Below, in pieces: positions 25,151-41,882 of a stretch of DNA of 64,000 nt. The stretch is from Gymnopilus junonius. Its lineage: Eukaryota; Basidiomycota; Agaricomycetes; Agaricales; Galerinaceae. The position numbers and the translations under genes were made by a program. The notes under the pieces were generated by a model. It saw only the letters and a program-made list of their open reading frames with translations. It searched no databases and was not told where the DNA came from. The stretch lies in NCBI GenBank assembly GCA_015501075.1, contig JADNYJ010000027.1:248001-312000 (forward strand), read 5' to 3'. Position 1 is the first letter of the stretch. Each line of letters starts with the position of its first letter.

Positions 25151-25614
25151 CGAGACCGGCTAGACGGCAGTAAGCCTGAAGCGAGTGTTATTGGAGTGAG
25201 GCTAGTAGGACGGCAACCCAGGATTGCTTATGTAAAAGGTCATTAAACGTCATTTATCTTCGAAGCTTCAAGCTGTTAGTCTTGCCACTTAGCATTCAAG
25301 TTGCTCCTTACAAGTACTAATGTGCCACAGGCTCCGAATTATTCAGTAATAGCAATTATAATATTAGCAAGACGCGCTATTTTCGAAATGTATTTCTGGT
25401 TTCTGCTTCTCTGCGTTTAACCACGGGAAAGAAAACCAATTGGTACAGGAGAATACTTGGATATGTCTGATAAAACAAGTGAATAAAGAGCGGGTTCGTA
25501 AGAGTGCGAATAACGATGACCACGAGAGGGTAAGAAAAGAAGAGAAGGGAACAACCAGGTTAATTAATTGCTAGTCTATCACCAATTAGATAATGTTGAG
25601 GGGGTAACCAAATT

Positions 25615-26331
25615 CAGGCTGCATGAACAATCGAAAGGTCAGTCAACTACAAAGTTTCGTGAAAGGTATAGGTCTTACCAGCTCTATTCTTGCCTTTCCC
25701 TTTATACGGGCCAGGCTGCTTTTCATAAGCGTTAAGCTCGTAATCATTGTCATGTTTATCGACTTCATGCACTACGCCACCTCCGCCAGACCCGGATTCC
25801 CTTTGTGTACTGGTAGGGCCGCCATTGGGCTGATGAGGATGAGGGTGTGGATGAGGGTGAGGGTGAGGGTGTGGGTGTGGGTGATTATGCCCTTGTCGAT
25901 GACCGTAGCTACCGGACGGCCTGGCACGATCGTCATTGTCTGAGTCTGAGTCTGACGACTCTTCTGATGAGGATTCGTCGAATGGACGAGGTTTGTGGTA
26001 TATACAACAAACTAGAACAGGAAAAGTGCACCAAATTAATATCAGGGTATAACATCACTAAAAGGAAAAAAAAGAATGACTTACTCTTTGACTTTTTCCT
26101 GCCACATCCTTCATTATCCACTACATCCTCATCCCATACCACATGCGCCTGCGTCCTCCGCCTGGAGCCCGTCAGTCTGACACTCCCAGCGAACCCTCTT
26201 TCTCTCTCTTCATCGCTCTCCTCCACATGTCCTCCGATCTCGCGAGTCGGATCATTCGTGATTGTTAATGTTCGTGAGCCGTCGCCCGGTGCGGCTGTAG
26301 ATGGGCTGCCTCTGAGTGCTGTTCGTGACAT
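25615..26331 (-). CDS. YPI1: Type 1 protein phosphatase inhibitor Ypi1 (PPP1R11-like)
   Basis: Ypi1 (inhibitor-3) binds protein phosphatase 1 (yeast Glc7), inhibiting it or guiding it to the nucleus. The protein starts MSRTALRGSPST and has GSRTLTITNDPT. The PP1-docking and zinc region HVVWDEDVVDNEGCGRKKSK joins across an intron to ICCIYHKPRPFDES. An Asp/Ser-rich segment follows, then a striking run of His-Pro dipeptides, a Gly-rich patch, and KGKGKNRA at the end. Exons 26085-26331, 25679-26011 and 25615-25619 sum to 585 nt, 194 residues, in frame. The third exon would code only the end of one Ala codon and the stop. Reading through that last intron instead would add about 11 residues and stop, so the carboxyl end is uncertain. 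The core call is firm. Confidence 0.9.
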
Positions 26332-27047
26332 CTTCCAGAGTATTTGTGTTGTAATATGCCTGATGGTTTTGTTTGTATATACAGGCAGTATATGGGGGGG
26401 TCGATAGGCGCCTATGAGATGCGGGTGGTCAAGGTTGATGTTCAATGTCAAGGGTAATTTGAGACGAGCAAATTCCAGAATATAAGCATCATCTCACGTG
26501 GCTTCACGCTGAGCTCTGATTTTGTAATCAAGGTCCAGCGCAAGCTGGAGCTATTCTCTTCTCGACTCCTCGACTCCTCTGGATTGTGCAAAACCGATTC
26601 TGAGCTTGACTCACCAGGCCATCAAAATATCAGAATACTTAGTGGAAAGTCAGAGTATTTTAAGCTAATCTCCGAAAGCTGTAAGACTGCGTGATGGTCC
26701 TCCTGCAGAATGCGATATAGTACAGGCTGGCGTTTTGCAAATAGAAAGTAAGGTATGCCTTGACGTCGACCTCCATCCAGTTTTTGTCGACCTGTTTTCA
26801 AGCTTCGCAGAATAGATCAACAATTCGTCGGACATCATAGGTTGTCAGAAGTACCTGTTCTTCCGTTATATTTAGTTACCACCAAAAGGCGATTCAAGTT
26901 AGAGATGAAAAAGTTTGTGCAATTATCTATGGACCATTGCGACAAAAATTTACTATATACTAGGTGTAGACCCGCAGATGTACTCAAATTTCTTGCCACT
27001 TCCTTCATACCAATGGAGTGACAGCCCTGCCATCTCATCCAAGAACC
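26332..27047. other. Spacer upstream of YPI1
   Basis: About 700 bases lie between the YPI1 start and the tail of the broken F-box gene. A 67-codon minus-strand frame at 26835-27038 has no recognisable domain. Nothing else is seen. Confidence 0.4.
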
Positions 27048-28458
27048 TCAGATTTTAGCAAACATGATGATGATCTCGCGCACTGGCAACCCGAGGTCCC
27101 TTCGGTGCCGTAGAAAGGGTAGCAAAGGATGCGGATCACTCGTTCCAGCAGGATCAGGGCACTTGAAAGAGTCCATAGAAAGTGTGTCGAGCTGAGGAAA
27201 GATACTAAGTGAATCATTATCAGCATGGGTCGCTAAACCAAGTACAATGCGGAGAGCGTTTTGGTCGAGTTCAAGAAGTTCGACGGAGGAGCAGGTGAAA
27301 ATGAATGGCACACAAGCTAAATATTGGGAAGGTTGCAGATTCCCCATATCTATTTTTAAATCGAGCTTTTTTGGAGAAGTCGAAGGTCGAAGGTCGATAT
27401 TAATGATGGAACGACCTTCGCGAAGGCTAGGAAGTACCCTGTAATCGTGAAATATATACCGAAGTAACCTCCCGTAACATTTTCCCCCTTTGACGCCCAT
27501 ACTAAGAGATACCTGATGTAAGGCAAGGGCAGGAGAGCAAAGGTAACGTCGGAGTGAAGCTGATAAAATAGATCCCGCATTTTGCAGCTCCTCTTTGTGA
27601 ACATGAACGTCCCTGGTCGGATTGAAGGAGCTGGAAAATATAAGAGCACAATCATCAGCAGGATGGATGTGGCTCAAAAGCTGTATGACGAGCTTGAACG
27701 AAGGGCATCCGAGCTTTAGCTGTAATAGGTTTGGAAGGATGGCGGTTGGTAAATGGATGACTTGTGGACCAGTGACAACGGACTTTCAATATCAAGGGAT
27801 TCGAGATGGACCATAGATTGGAGAGCCCCGAGGATGTTCTCTGCGATGGGTTGAAAGGAAAGGTCGAGAGAGCGAAGATGCGTCAACCATTGAGCGTTGA
27901 GATCCAGGGCAACTCCTTGGATCGAAAAGTGTGTCAGAAGCGGAGCGAAATTGGCGAAGAGAGGTTGAAGTGGTTCGCAAAAAAGGTATTCACTGGGGTA
28001 CCACTTAAATAAGCATGAACGGAGGCTGGGCGCCGGTCGCCGAAGGACATCCCAGTATTTTCTTGAGCGAAGTCTAGAATGGTTATACGAAGGTGTTCGA
28101 TTCTATGCCAATTCTGCTGGAGGAGGGTGCCAAAGAAAAATAAGAGAAATCGGGCATCTCAACTTACGACACCGTTTATCCAGAGTGGAGATTTTCCACT
28201 CCGCCTGAGAACTTCGTCCCTCCAGACGTTATTTCGTTGATTGAGGCAGCCCAGGTGTATAAGGCAACCCCATATCAAGGGCGAATTAGTTAGAATATAG
28301 CGCCAAGCGCGACAAACTTGAGAGGCGTGTCGTATTGTCGTTTGGCAGGATAATTGTTCGAAGATGTTTGCGTTCCAGAGACATACTTCTCTGAGGATAT
28401 CTTCATGCAGCTGCAAGATCCCTGGACTCGTAGAGTCAAATTTATCTCCAGGTTGCAT
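27048..28458 (-). pseudogene. F-box/LRR gene with internal frameshifts
   Basis: The reading starts at 28458 with MQPGDKFDSTSPGILQLHED and has a good F-box (ILQLHEDILREVCLW, then HASQVCRAWRYILTNSPLIW). This is followed by YWDVLRRPAPSLRSCLFKW and THFSIQGVALDLNAQWLTH, typical of basidiomycete F-box/LRR proteins, and ends LLPFLRHRRDLGLPVREIII. The parts lie in different frames. One switch occurs near 28048-28066 (DFAQEN to KYWDVLR) and another near 27768-27789 (DIESP to TGPQVIHLPTAILPNLLQLK). Both are within conserved text and have no room for an intron. I therefore read it as a decayed gene, though base-calling errors would look the same. It lies divergent from SMC3, under 200 bp away. Confidence 0.6.
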
Positions 28459-28546
28459 TAAGCGACAGCGGTCTTGGAATAAAATCGCGTTTACTCCGGA
28501 ATTTGATCCCCGAATACAATAGAGATATTGGAGATTGCAAAGGTGA

Positions 28547-33106
<4,560 letters not shown>

Positions 33107-33481
33107 TAAGTTATCGGCGAGGTGCTACTCGTGTCTGCCTGCTGGGACTCGTAACTTTATTGGTCGTGATTTTTTACGACTTTTATTATTTATTATAGTA
33201 GATTATTGCGCCCTTCCAATACCCCCTGTAATAGTCCGTTTCCTTGAATGCTCTGTTGTAAGTGTACAACTCTGAATTGTATTTTATTGACCGCAACGGG
33301 CTCCCTATTGGCTGGCAATCCCTTCCGTCGGTAAGGAGCTACTCGGATGTTCCGAGAGAGGACGGAGAGTGACGGACGCGCGTCAAGTATGAAGACAGAG
33401 GCCGAGCGACACGTGACGTATGGGGAGCAAATGTCGGGAGTGGAATTGAGCTCAGCGTTTCTTTCTTGACCAACACCAACC

Positions 33482-36400
33482 ATGTTGACCAGGCAAGTCG
33501 TCGGTCGACTCGTTCGACCAAGACGGCCGCCCCGCTTTTATTTGGCCCCCCTTATCCGTACACAGGCGTCTCTGGCCAGGGGTCCTTCTGCTAATGACCT
33601 CTTCGCCAACGGAACGAACTCTTACTATGCCGATGAGATGTACAAATTGTGGAAGCAGGACCCACAGTCTGTGCACCCTTCTTGGAGTGTTTACTTTTCT
33701 GGGCTCGAAAAGGGCTTGACCAGCCCAGAGGCGTTCCAGCCAGCACCTTCTACGTCGTTGCCACACCCGGCCGATGGTGCTCCGGCTCTTCACGTTGGTC
33801 CTGGAGCTGAGCTTGACGTTCATCTCAAGGTGCGGCTGCTCTGAATATACTTTTTCGCTTTGATATTGACGAACTATCCAGGTCCAACTGCTGGTCAGAG
33901 CTTACCAAGTCCGCGGTCACCATGTCGCAGAGCTTGATCCTCTCGGTATCCTTGATGCTGACTTGGCTGATGTCAAGCCACCAGAGCTCGAACTCAGTCG
34001 GTATGGATTCACTGAGCGCGATCTCGACAAGGATATCTCCCTCGGCCCCGGTATTCTGCCCCATTTTGCAACTGAAGAACACAAGACCATGAAACTGCGT
34101 GACATCATCAAACTCTGCAAACGGATCTACTGTATGGTCCCAAAATTTCCCCTTTCTGCTCAGTTTTATTTAACGACTCTTTAGGCGGTGCTGTTGGATT
34201 CCAATACGTCCACATTCCTGACAAGGAGCAATGTGACTGGATTCGTGAACGTATCGAAGTCCCCAAACCCTGGAACTACACCGTCGACGAAAAACGTATG
34301 ATCCTCGACCGGCTCATCTGGTCCGAATCTTTCGAGAAATTCATGGGGAACAAATACCCTAACGAAAAACGGTTTGGTCTTGAGGGTTGTGAGGCCCTCA
34401 TTCCTGGCATGAAGGCCCTCATCGACAGGTCGGTTGACACCGGTGTTAAGGACATCACTATCGGCATGCCCCATCGTGGTCGTCTCAACGTCTTGGCTAA
34501 TGTGATTCGGAAACCCATCGAGGCTATTCTCAATGAATTCAAAGGTGATGAAGTCGATGACTGGCCCGCTGGTGATGTCAAGTACCATCTTGGTGCGAAC
34601 TACGTCCGTCCAACTCCTTCCGGCAAAAAGGTCTCACTGTCACTGGTCGCAAATCCATCTCATTTGGAAGCTGAAGATCCCGTCGTCCTTGGAAAAACTC
34701 GTGCCATTCAACATTTCGAGGGTGATGAAGAAGCTCACAATACTGCTATGGGTGTTTTGTTACACGGTGACGCCGCTTTCGCTGGTCAAGGTGTTGTTTA
34801 CGAAACTATGGGTCTGCACAACCTTCCTTCTTACGGTACCGGTGGAACTATTCATCTCATCATCAACAACCAAATCGGATTCACCACTGACCCTCGATTC
34901 TCGCGCTCTACTCCTTACCCCTCCGACCTTGCCAAGACCATCGATGCTCCCATCTTCCACGTAAACGGCGACAATGTCGAAGCTGTTAACTTCGTTTGCC
35001 AGCTCGCTGCTGATTACAGGGCCAAGTACAAGAAGGACGTCGTCATCGACATTGTTTGCTACCGCCGCCATGGACACAACGAGACCGATCAGCCTAGCTT
35101 CACCCAGCCCAGGATGTACGAGGCCATCAAGAACCAGCCGACCCCGCTCACCCAGTACACCAAGTTCCTCGTTGGCCGTGGTACGTTCACGGAGAAGGAC
35201 ATCGAGGAGCACAAGAAATGGGTTTGGGGTATGATGGAGAAGGCCGCTGCCGCTGCTAAGGATTATGTCCCGAGCAGCAAGGAATGGCTCTCCGCTGCTT
35301 GGCAAGGCTTCCCCTCTCCCAAGGAACTTGCAGAGAGGACGTTGCCCACCCGCCCCACTGGTTCGGACGTCGAAACTTTGAAGCGCATCGGAAAGGCTAT
35401 TTCTTCTTACCCCGCTGGATTCACCCCACATCGTAACCTCGCGCGTATCCTCACTACCCGTGGCAAGACAGTAGAAGAGGGCACGAACATTGACTGGTCC
35501 ACGGCTGAAGCTCTCGCTTTCGGTTCTCTCGCTCTCGAACGCATCCACGTCCGTGTTTCTGGACAGGACGTCGAACGTGGTACCTTCTCCCAGCGCCACG
35601 CCGTCATCCACGATCAAGTCAACGAGCAGCAATATATTCCTCTCAACGATCTCGGATCCAGCCAAGCCCGCTTCGTCATCTGCAACTCCTCGCTATCTGA
35701 ATACGGTATCCTCGGTTTCGAACTCGGCTACTCCCTTGTCTCGCCCGACGCGCTGACGATGTGGGAAGCCCAATTCGGTGATTTCGCAAACAACGCGCAA
35801 TGTATCATTGATCAGTTCATCGCCGCTGGTGAGAGGAAATGGTTGCAACGCACTGGATTGGTCATGTCGCTGCCTCACGGCTACGATGGACAAGGACCAG
35901 AGCATTCGAGTGGAAGGATCGAGAGGTTCTTGCAGCTTTGCGATGATCATCCTCATGTTTTCCCTTCGCCTGAGAAGATTGAGAGACAACATCAGGACTG
36001 CAACATGCAGGTTGTTTACCCCACGTGAGTATTTCTTCTTGAGAGATTGGTTTGAGTCCTTTACTGATGACTTTCCTTGCAGCACCCCTGCCAACTATGT
36101 ATGCGACACTTACGGTCTTCTTGTCGTTTTATTCGCTGATTTAGCTCTTCTAGTTCCACGTCCTCCGTCGCCAGATCCATCGTGACTTCCGTAAACCTGT
36201 ATGCACTGTGTTTCAATCCTTGATCGCTGTTTAACTAACCTCTCTTTATCCTCTAGCTCATCCTCTTCTTCTCCAAGAGCTTGTTGCGTCACCCCAAGGC
36301 CCGCTCCGACCTCGAAGAGATGGTCGGCGAGACTCACTTCCAACGCTACATCCCCGAGCCCCTTGAGGTTGATTTGGTTGCTCCTGAAGAGATCAAGCGA

Positions 36401-36995
36401 CATATTCTGTGCACTGGCAAGTCTTTCCCTGTTATCTTGAAGCGAGCGAGAATATCTAATCTGTGATGTCTTACAGGTCAAGTCTATCACACTCTCCTTC
36501 AAGCTCGTGAGGAGAGGGGCATCAAGGACATTGCGATCAGTCGTGTTGAACAGTTGTCTCCCTTCCCTTATGACCTCGTGAGTTTTTTTTGCCTGTCTCT
36601 GAAGCCGAGCTGCTGCTAACTTGCATTCAAAGATTACACCTCACCTCGACAGATACCCCAACGCTAGCTTGCTCTGGTGTCAGGTGTGTAGTCATTGTAT
36701 TTCTTGATTGACATTTTCACTCATTAATCATGCAGGAGGAGCCTCTGAATAACGGTGCTTGGAGTTACGCCGGCCCACGCATCTACACCGCTGCAAGCCA
36801 AACGGAGCATCACAAAGGCAAATACCCTCTCTATGCTGGCCGTGAGCCTACCAGCTCGGTTGCGACAGGAAGCAAGGCAAGTCCTTTGTCTGCCTTCACC
36901 TGTGTCTGTTCATCGTCTGACCCTCTTCTCTTCAGTCACAACACAAGAAGGAAATCGAATCCTTCCTCAATGCTTCCTTCGACTTGTCTCGCTAA
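33482..36995 (+). CDS. KGD1: 2-oxoglutarate dehydrogenase E1, mitochondrial
   Basis: This is the thiamine-diphosphate-dependent first subunit of the 2-oxoglutarate dehydrogenase complex of the TCA cycle. It decarboxylates 2-oxoglutarate and passes succinyl to E2. The start [20 protein letters not shown] is an Arg-rich mitochondrial presequence. [20 protein letters not shown] is the family amino-terminal motif, then [52 protein letters not shown], the ThDP region [38 protein letters not shown] and the carboxyl half [20 protein letters not shown]. The first introns are short and the main exon runs to about 36025. The 3' end is split by small introns, including a 16-nt exon (36083-36098) that restores [20 protein letters not shown]. 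The last exon ends [10 protein letters not shown], stop 36993-36995. Confidence 0.95.
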
Positions 36996-37211
36996 AAATA
37001 TGTTTGGGTTTTTGTCGCCAACTTTTCAGTTAGTTTTATCTCTCTTGAATGCAGAACCCGTGTTCGATTAGGATTCACCAAACAAACTTTTTTATCTGCT
37101 CTCTCTCTGTCTCCTTAATCACTTCTTATAGTACTCTAGATGGTGGCATAAGCGACCTTGGAAAAGAATTTAATAACGAACTTCTTACTCATGCATACCG
37201 GCCTCGCATAG

Positions 37212-37936
37212 TTATATGGTCAATGCTTCAACTTCTTTTCTGGGATTGAAATTTCCTTCATCATCTAAGTCGAAGGTGTTTGCTTCAGCCTCAGTTTCAC
37301 ACATTATCAGACAGGTCATCATCGTCCTGTATAATAGCATCTGGAAGAGGAGCAGATAACGGTAGTGGCTCAACACAACCTTCAGCATAATTCTTAGGAG
37401 AATCCACACAGATCTGAAGAGCATCGAGAGTCGAGAGAACACCCCAAATTGCTAGCTGGTCTCTTCCACCTTCGCACTTGTCATCTCGAGATCATTTCGT
37501 ATAATTGAGAGTATCTCATCCACTTGACCCTCTTGAACTGGTCATCGTGTAAGTAGAACGCTCTATTTCCATATTCGTAGACTCCGGGAAGCGGCAGAAG
37601 AAAACGGGGCTATAAACCAACTGCAAGAGATTTGAGTGTTGCGCTACCCTGAAAGGACAAATTTAACTGGCTATGACCCACATATGGCAGCAGACCTAGC
37701 CAAGGCTGCCCTCGACAGCTTGAAAGCAGATAATCATCAGCTACTAGATGGTCTCTCTTCGTATTGATGAAGATGGGATAGTAGTGGAAATTTGAAGGAA
37801 GGTAGTTATCGGAAGGAGGAATAGACCCGAAGCGGCTCACTCCTTGTGAGAGGAGAATTAATGTCGTGGCATGATTCACATGAATGAAAGCAAGGAGAAT
37901 TTGAAAGAGGATTGTGGGGTATGTATTCAGTGGCAA
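37212..37936 (-). pseudogene. Unidentified coding remnant
   Basis: I do not recognise this sequence. Minus-strand reading shows non-random protein text: YLPSNFHYYPIFINTKRDHL, then DEILSIIRNDLEMTSAKVEE, AIWGVLSTLDALQICVDSPK, PLPLSAPLPDAIIQDDDDLS and finally ETEAEANTFDLDDEGNFNPR before a stop at 37212. These pieces lie in different frames. The switch near 37291-37310 (DDDDLSDNV to ETEAEAN) has no space for an intron. Acidic, helical character could suit a structural protein or a transposon product. It lies between the KGD1 3' end and the Cep57-like gene. It could also be a young gene with introns I could not place. Confidence 0.35.
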
Positions 37937-38196
37937 CTAGTCTGAGATGGTGGATTGTGGTACACCGTACCAGTCATGATTGCTACAAATTTATTGGAAA
38001 GTTAGGCCTGAAAATTGTGCTCGCGCTTGCAGAGGCAAGACAGTTGTATGAAAAATAGTAAAAGGCTACAGGAAGGTTCATTGCAGACAAGATATGGACA
38101 TATGCATGACAGGATACGAAAACAAATGCGACATACTAAGTAACTAGAGTGGTATTGCTATATGTATTATGACTGAAACTTTAGTCCAGAAGCATC

Positions 38197-41100
38197 TCAA
38201 GAAACAACTGTGCTACGCCTGGAAGGTGGCCTGCTCAAATTATTCCAAGACGACACCTGTTGCCTAGAAGCACTGCGGGCTTGATTTGGAACCACAGATT
38301 CGGAAACCGGCTTATCCTTAAATTCCAACAGGTCGTACAGAGATGCGATTTGGTCTCCCTAAAGGTCAGTCAGCACTACGAAGAGTACGAAACTCATCAT
38401 TCCAACACCCACCTTTTGCTCAAGTATATCAACTACCTCACGGAGGTGTTGGGCAAGCATGTTCCTCCTGGGAACATCAGAAACAGCGTCCATGACTTTA
38501 TACTGGTCGGCCAGCTCGACGTAGATACTGCAAGGGAATAGTTTTAGCTAACACGCGTGGAATAGTATTTGACTGCTTCAATTACCTTTTGTAATGGGTG
38601 AAATCATCCTCCAGCTCTCGGATGACACGGGCAACCACAGTTTGAGGAGGTAATCCTTGGGTTCTACCAGCTTGGCGCCAATGAGCAGGGTCTTCAGAGA
38701 ATGCTACCTGCTCGCGTTGCTTGCCCTTATTGGCCGATCTAGCTGGCTCCGGTCCATCTGAGCCCTCGTATCCTTCATCCTCGTTTTCAGGCACTTCCTG
38801 GTTATCAACCTGCTGTCTTACGTTGATACCAGCTCGTTTAGGATGTGACCACGAAGGAGAGGCTGGATCTGCGCGGTAGCGACGGCGATAACAAACTGTA
38901 CAAGTTTTCGCATTGTGCTCCGGTGCAGAGAAAAACAGACGCTCCAGGTGTTCCCCTCGGATCTGAGGAAAGGGCGTCTCAGGCTCAGGCTCAGGTTCAT
39001 GACGAGCGCGGCCGTACTGTCTCGCGGCATGACCTGGAGTAGGAGCTGAAGGTCGGGAAGTGGAGGGCTGAGGTTGCTCAACTGGTCGGGCTTGTGCTGG
39101 GGGCTGGGTATTCCTTGGTTGAACCTGACGATCTTCGTCTTCGACCTCCTCCACCGTTGCACGGTTCTTACGCCTGATAGGTGAAGGCGACCGAGAACGG
39201 CGAGTCACAGAAGCAATTGACCCATTGGACCTATTTGAACGTCTTTCCTCAAGTTCTGCAGCGATATTATCCAATTCATCATCGTCAACAAAACGAGGTG
39301 ATCGATTAGTCGAACCTCCCAGATGACTTGAGCCCAGAGTGGCTATGTCAGTTCTCATTGTCCGGTCTGCTCGATTCAGCCGAGAGGCATCCTCCTGCGA
39401 AGGAGCTTGGTCTGCTTCTTCGGAGGACTCTTCCTCTTCTTCAGTTTGCTGCGTATCCTCTTCCTCTTCTTCCTCTGTAGCTTCCTCTTCAGAGTCTTGT
39501 GACATGCCATTGTCAGCCGCTGAATTTTCCACCTGGATCTCCCTTGAGGTCCTTCTCTCCTTCAGGCCCTCTTCAACTACACCGCGCAGGACTTCTACTT
39601 CACCAGCAAGGCGCTGAACCTCCTCTTTTAGCTGAATGATTTCTGCACCCTTTTCCTTCAGAGCTTCTGCATCAGAATCTCTGAGCCTACGCAATTCAGC
39701 CAGTAACTCTTGATGGGAAGCAAGCTCAGAGGTAAGACGGGTAAGATGTGACCTTAGCGAGTTGATCAAGGCTTCTAGGGCTAATAACAAACGCTCAATT
39801 TGGTTTCTAAGGAATGCAATAGAGCGTCCATACCTTTTTTTTCCTCCACAGCCTCCTTATATCGCGCATGCAGACGCTCATCGTCAAGCTCAGGAGGGGC
39901 ATCAGCAGCTTTCGCCTTGCCCTTGAAGCGGCTTTGATAACTAAACGAGCGCGCATTTTGCTCCTCGCGTTCAAATAATCTCGTACGCTCTCTCGCGACT
40001 TCTCTTTTGCATTCTTCTAGTTCCATCTCGAGCTCCCGTATTCGGCGACGAGAAATACCGTTCTCCTCTTCCAGGTCAAGGAGTTGGCCTTGGACGGCGC
40101 TGAGTGTTTGTAAAAGGCGAACTATGTACTAAGTTAGATATATTTACAATTTCAAAGAAAGCAGACCTACCCTCACTGTCGCGAGGTCTGTCATCACCCT
40201 TGTACGGGTAATAACCCACGCCAGGTCTTGCAGGAGACTCTACTGCGCTTGTCAGCCCAGTAACGTCTGGGAGGTGTACCTTTCCGTTTGAAGAATCTCT
40301 GAGGCCATTTCTACGCAGCCTTGTATTCCGTGGTTCAGGTACAACTGTAGACTGGTTTTCAGCATCATGGAATGGATTTCGTTCAACAGGAGCAGGGGCA
40401 GGGGCCGGCCGTGTGGGCTGCACCGCATTCCTTTTAGTATCGAGCTGTTCTTGTGTTGCCTCAAGTTCCTTGTTGATACCCCGCACCATTCTGGTGAACT
40501 TGGATCCAGCAGATGAAGGGGTTGCGGGTTGCAACCTCACTTCAGGTTGCGCAGGAGAAGACGCATAAGTTGGAAAAATATTTGCACGACGCGCCGGACG
40601 AGGAGTAGGCACGTTAATAGACGTATTACGGTCATCCAAATTACGGCTAGGACGGGGCGGAGGAGAACCGACATGAGAGGAACCAGATTGAGCACTGCGA
40701 GGACGCTTAGGAGAAAAAGAGACGTGACGCAGGTGGTCGGCCAATTTAGGACGAGAGTTTTGTTGAGCGCTTTCAGAGTCGGAAGAAACAGACGAGGTTG
40801 GAGGTGTTGGATGAACGGACATAGAACGCGAAGCCGCCTGAGGGGGAATGTGGCCAGACTCTAGTAGTCTGTCTAGCTCGGCAGTGCTGTCAACGACCAG
40901 AGGGTCGTACGTTATGTTATTGGGTAGCTAGAAACGTAAAGATAAACAAAGTATGCCAGATCCAAAATAATGGGGCGGACCTGGTTTTTAGAGGGGTCCG
41001 CATCGAACATGCTATGCTTGCTGTTCACGCCTGCCATAATGGCGTGCAATGGCCTGTCTGGATCGTACTCTGCTCCGCTGAGGCTAACATCACGACGAGC

Positions 41101-41550
41101 GGTCCTCCCGCCGCCCAAGCCAGCAGTGATAGTGACTGCACTGGCATGGTGAGCTACACTCGAAGCCGTGTGCCCGCCATATGGACTTATGCCTTCCTCA
41201 TCGTCTCCAGTACGGTACGACCAGCCATGCATCTGACTGTGCTCCTCATCACCGAAATGGTCCCTTGAACGGTGGTGAGCGAAGGACGGCATGTCAACCA
41301 AGTCTGGCTCGGAGATATGCCGAGGGTATTCTACGGATTCACTATGTTGACTGTGGTGGTGATGGTGATTTGCGTGTGCTCGACGCCGACGGGGAGTATG
41401 TCCGTCGTTGTCCTCGTCATCGGTGGTCGATGAGAGATGAAATGAGAGTTCGGTATTTTGGAGATTATGCTCAAGCTGAATACGGTTGTTTTCGAGCTCG
41501 TCGCCGCGGATGCTGATGTCGAAGGCAGACCCTCTGGAGTGCCTCTTCAT
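38197..41550 (-). CDS. Cep57-like spindle pole body protein
   Basis: The gene starts MKRHSRGSAFDISIRGDELE and has a His-rich patch near residue 60 and a long disordered Ser/Pro-rich middle (MSVHPTPPTSSVSSDSES, SPKRPRSAQSGSSH). A coiled coil follows (residues of exon 39790: INSLRSHLTRLTSELASHQE), then a strongly acidic Glu-rich segment. Near the end comes the Cep57 microtubule-binding-type motif: GLPPQTVVARVIRELEDDFT, HYKSIYVELADQYKVMDAVS, LAQHLREVVDILEQK joined by an intron to GDQIASLYDLLEFKD. The stop is at 38197. Fission-yeast Ppc89 and related fungal spindle-pole proteins share this domain, so I infer a role in microtubule organisation at the spindle pole body. The carboxyl-terminal match is strong; the rest is lineage-specific. 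Confidence 0.82.
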
Positions 41551-41882
41551 CGTGGATGGTGTGGTATCGCGAGGTAATTAAGTTTGGAAGGACAAGAAAG
41601 TGCCAGCATGTGAGCCGTCCAAATCCGGAATCAACAAATCGACGCGTCAGTCACGTGCACAGCGTCGCGTCATCACGGTCTTTGTTTAAAGTTAATTGAA
41701 TTTGGATTAAATTATGTGTATCCCGACGACTAACAAGGCGAATAGCAGACATGTATCATTTTGGCTACGTCCATTTTCCCATTCCTTAGAGTCGCGTCCC
41801 TGATCCCCATCCCGCCATTTGTTTACAAGCCCGCACCCACGGGCAGAGAGTACATGTGCCATGCTCAAACTCGCAGGACTCA
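41551..41882. other. Spacer between Cep57-like gene and SEC61
   Basis: This 330-base spacer holds the upstream region of the Cep57-like gene and the 3' flank of SEC61. It includes GTCACGTGCAC, with an E-box core CACGTG at about 41652. A plus-strand frame at 41761-41961 is mainly the shadow of the SEC61 last exon. Confidence 0.4.

Noticed and set aside
34760..35665. A 301-codon minus-strand frame across KGD1
   Set aside because: It is antisense to the conserved KGD1 exon; strong codon bias in the real gene opens the opposite frame.
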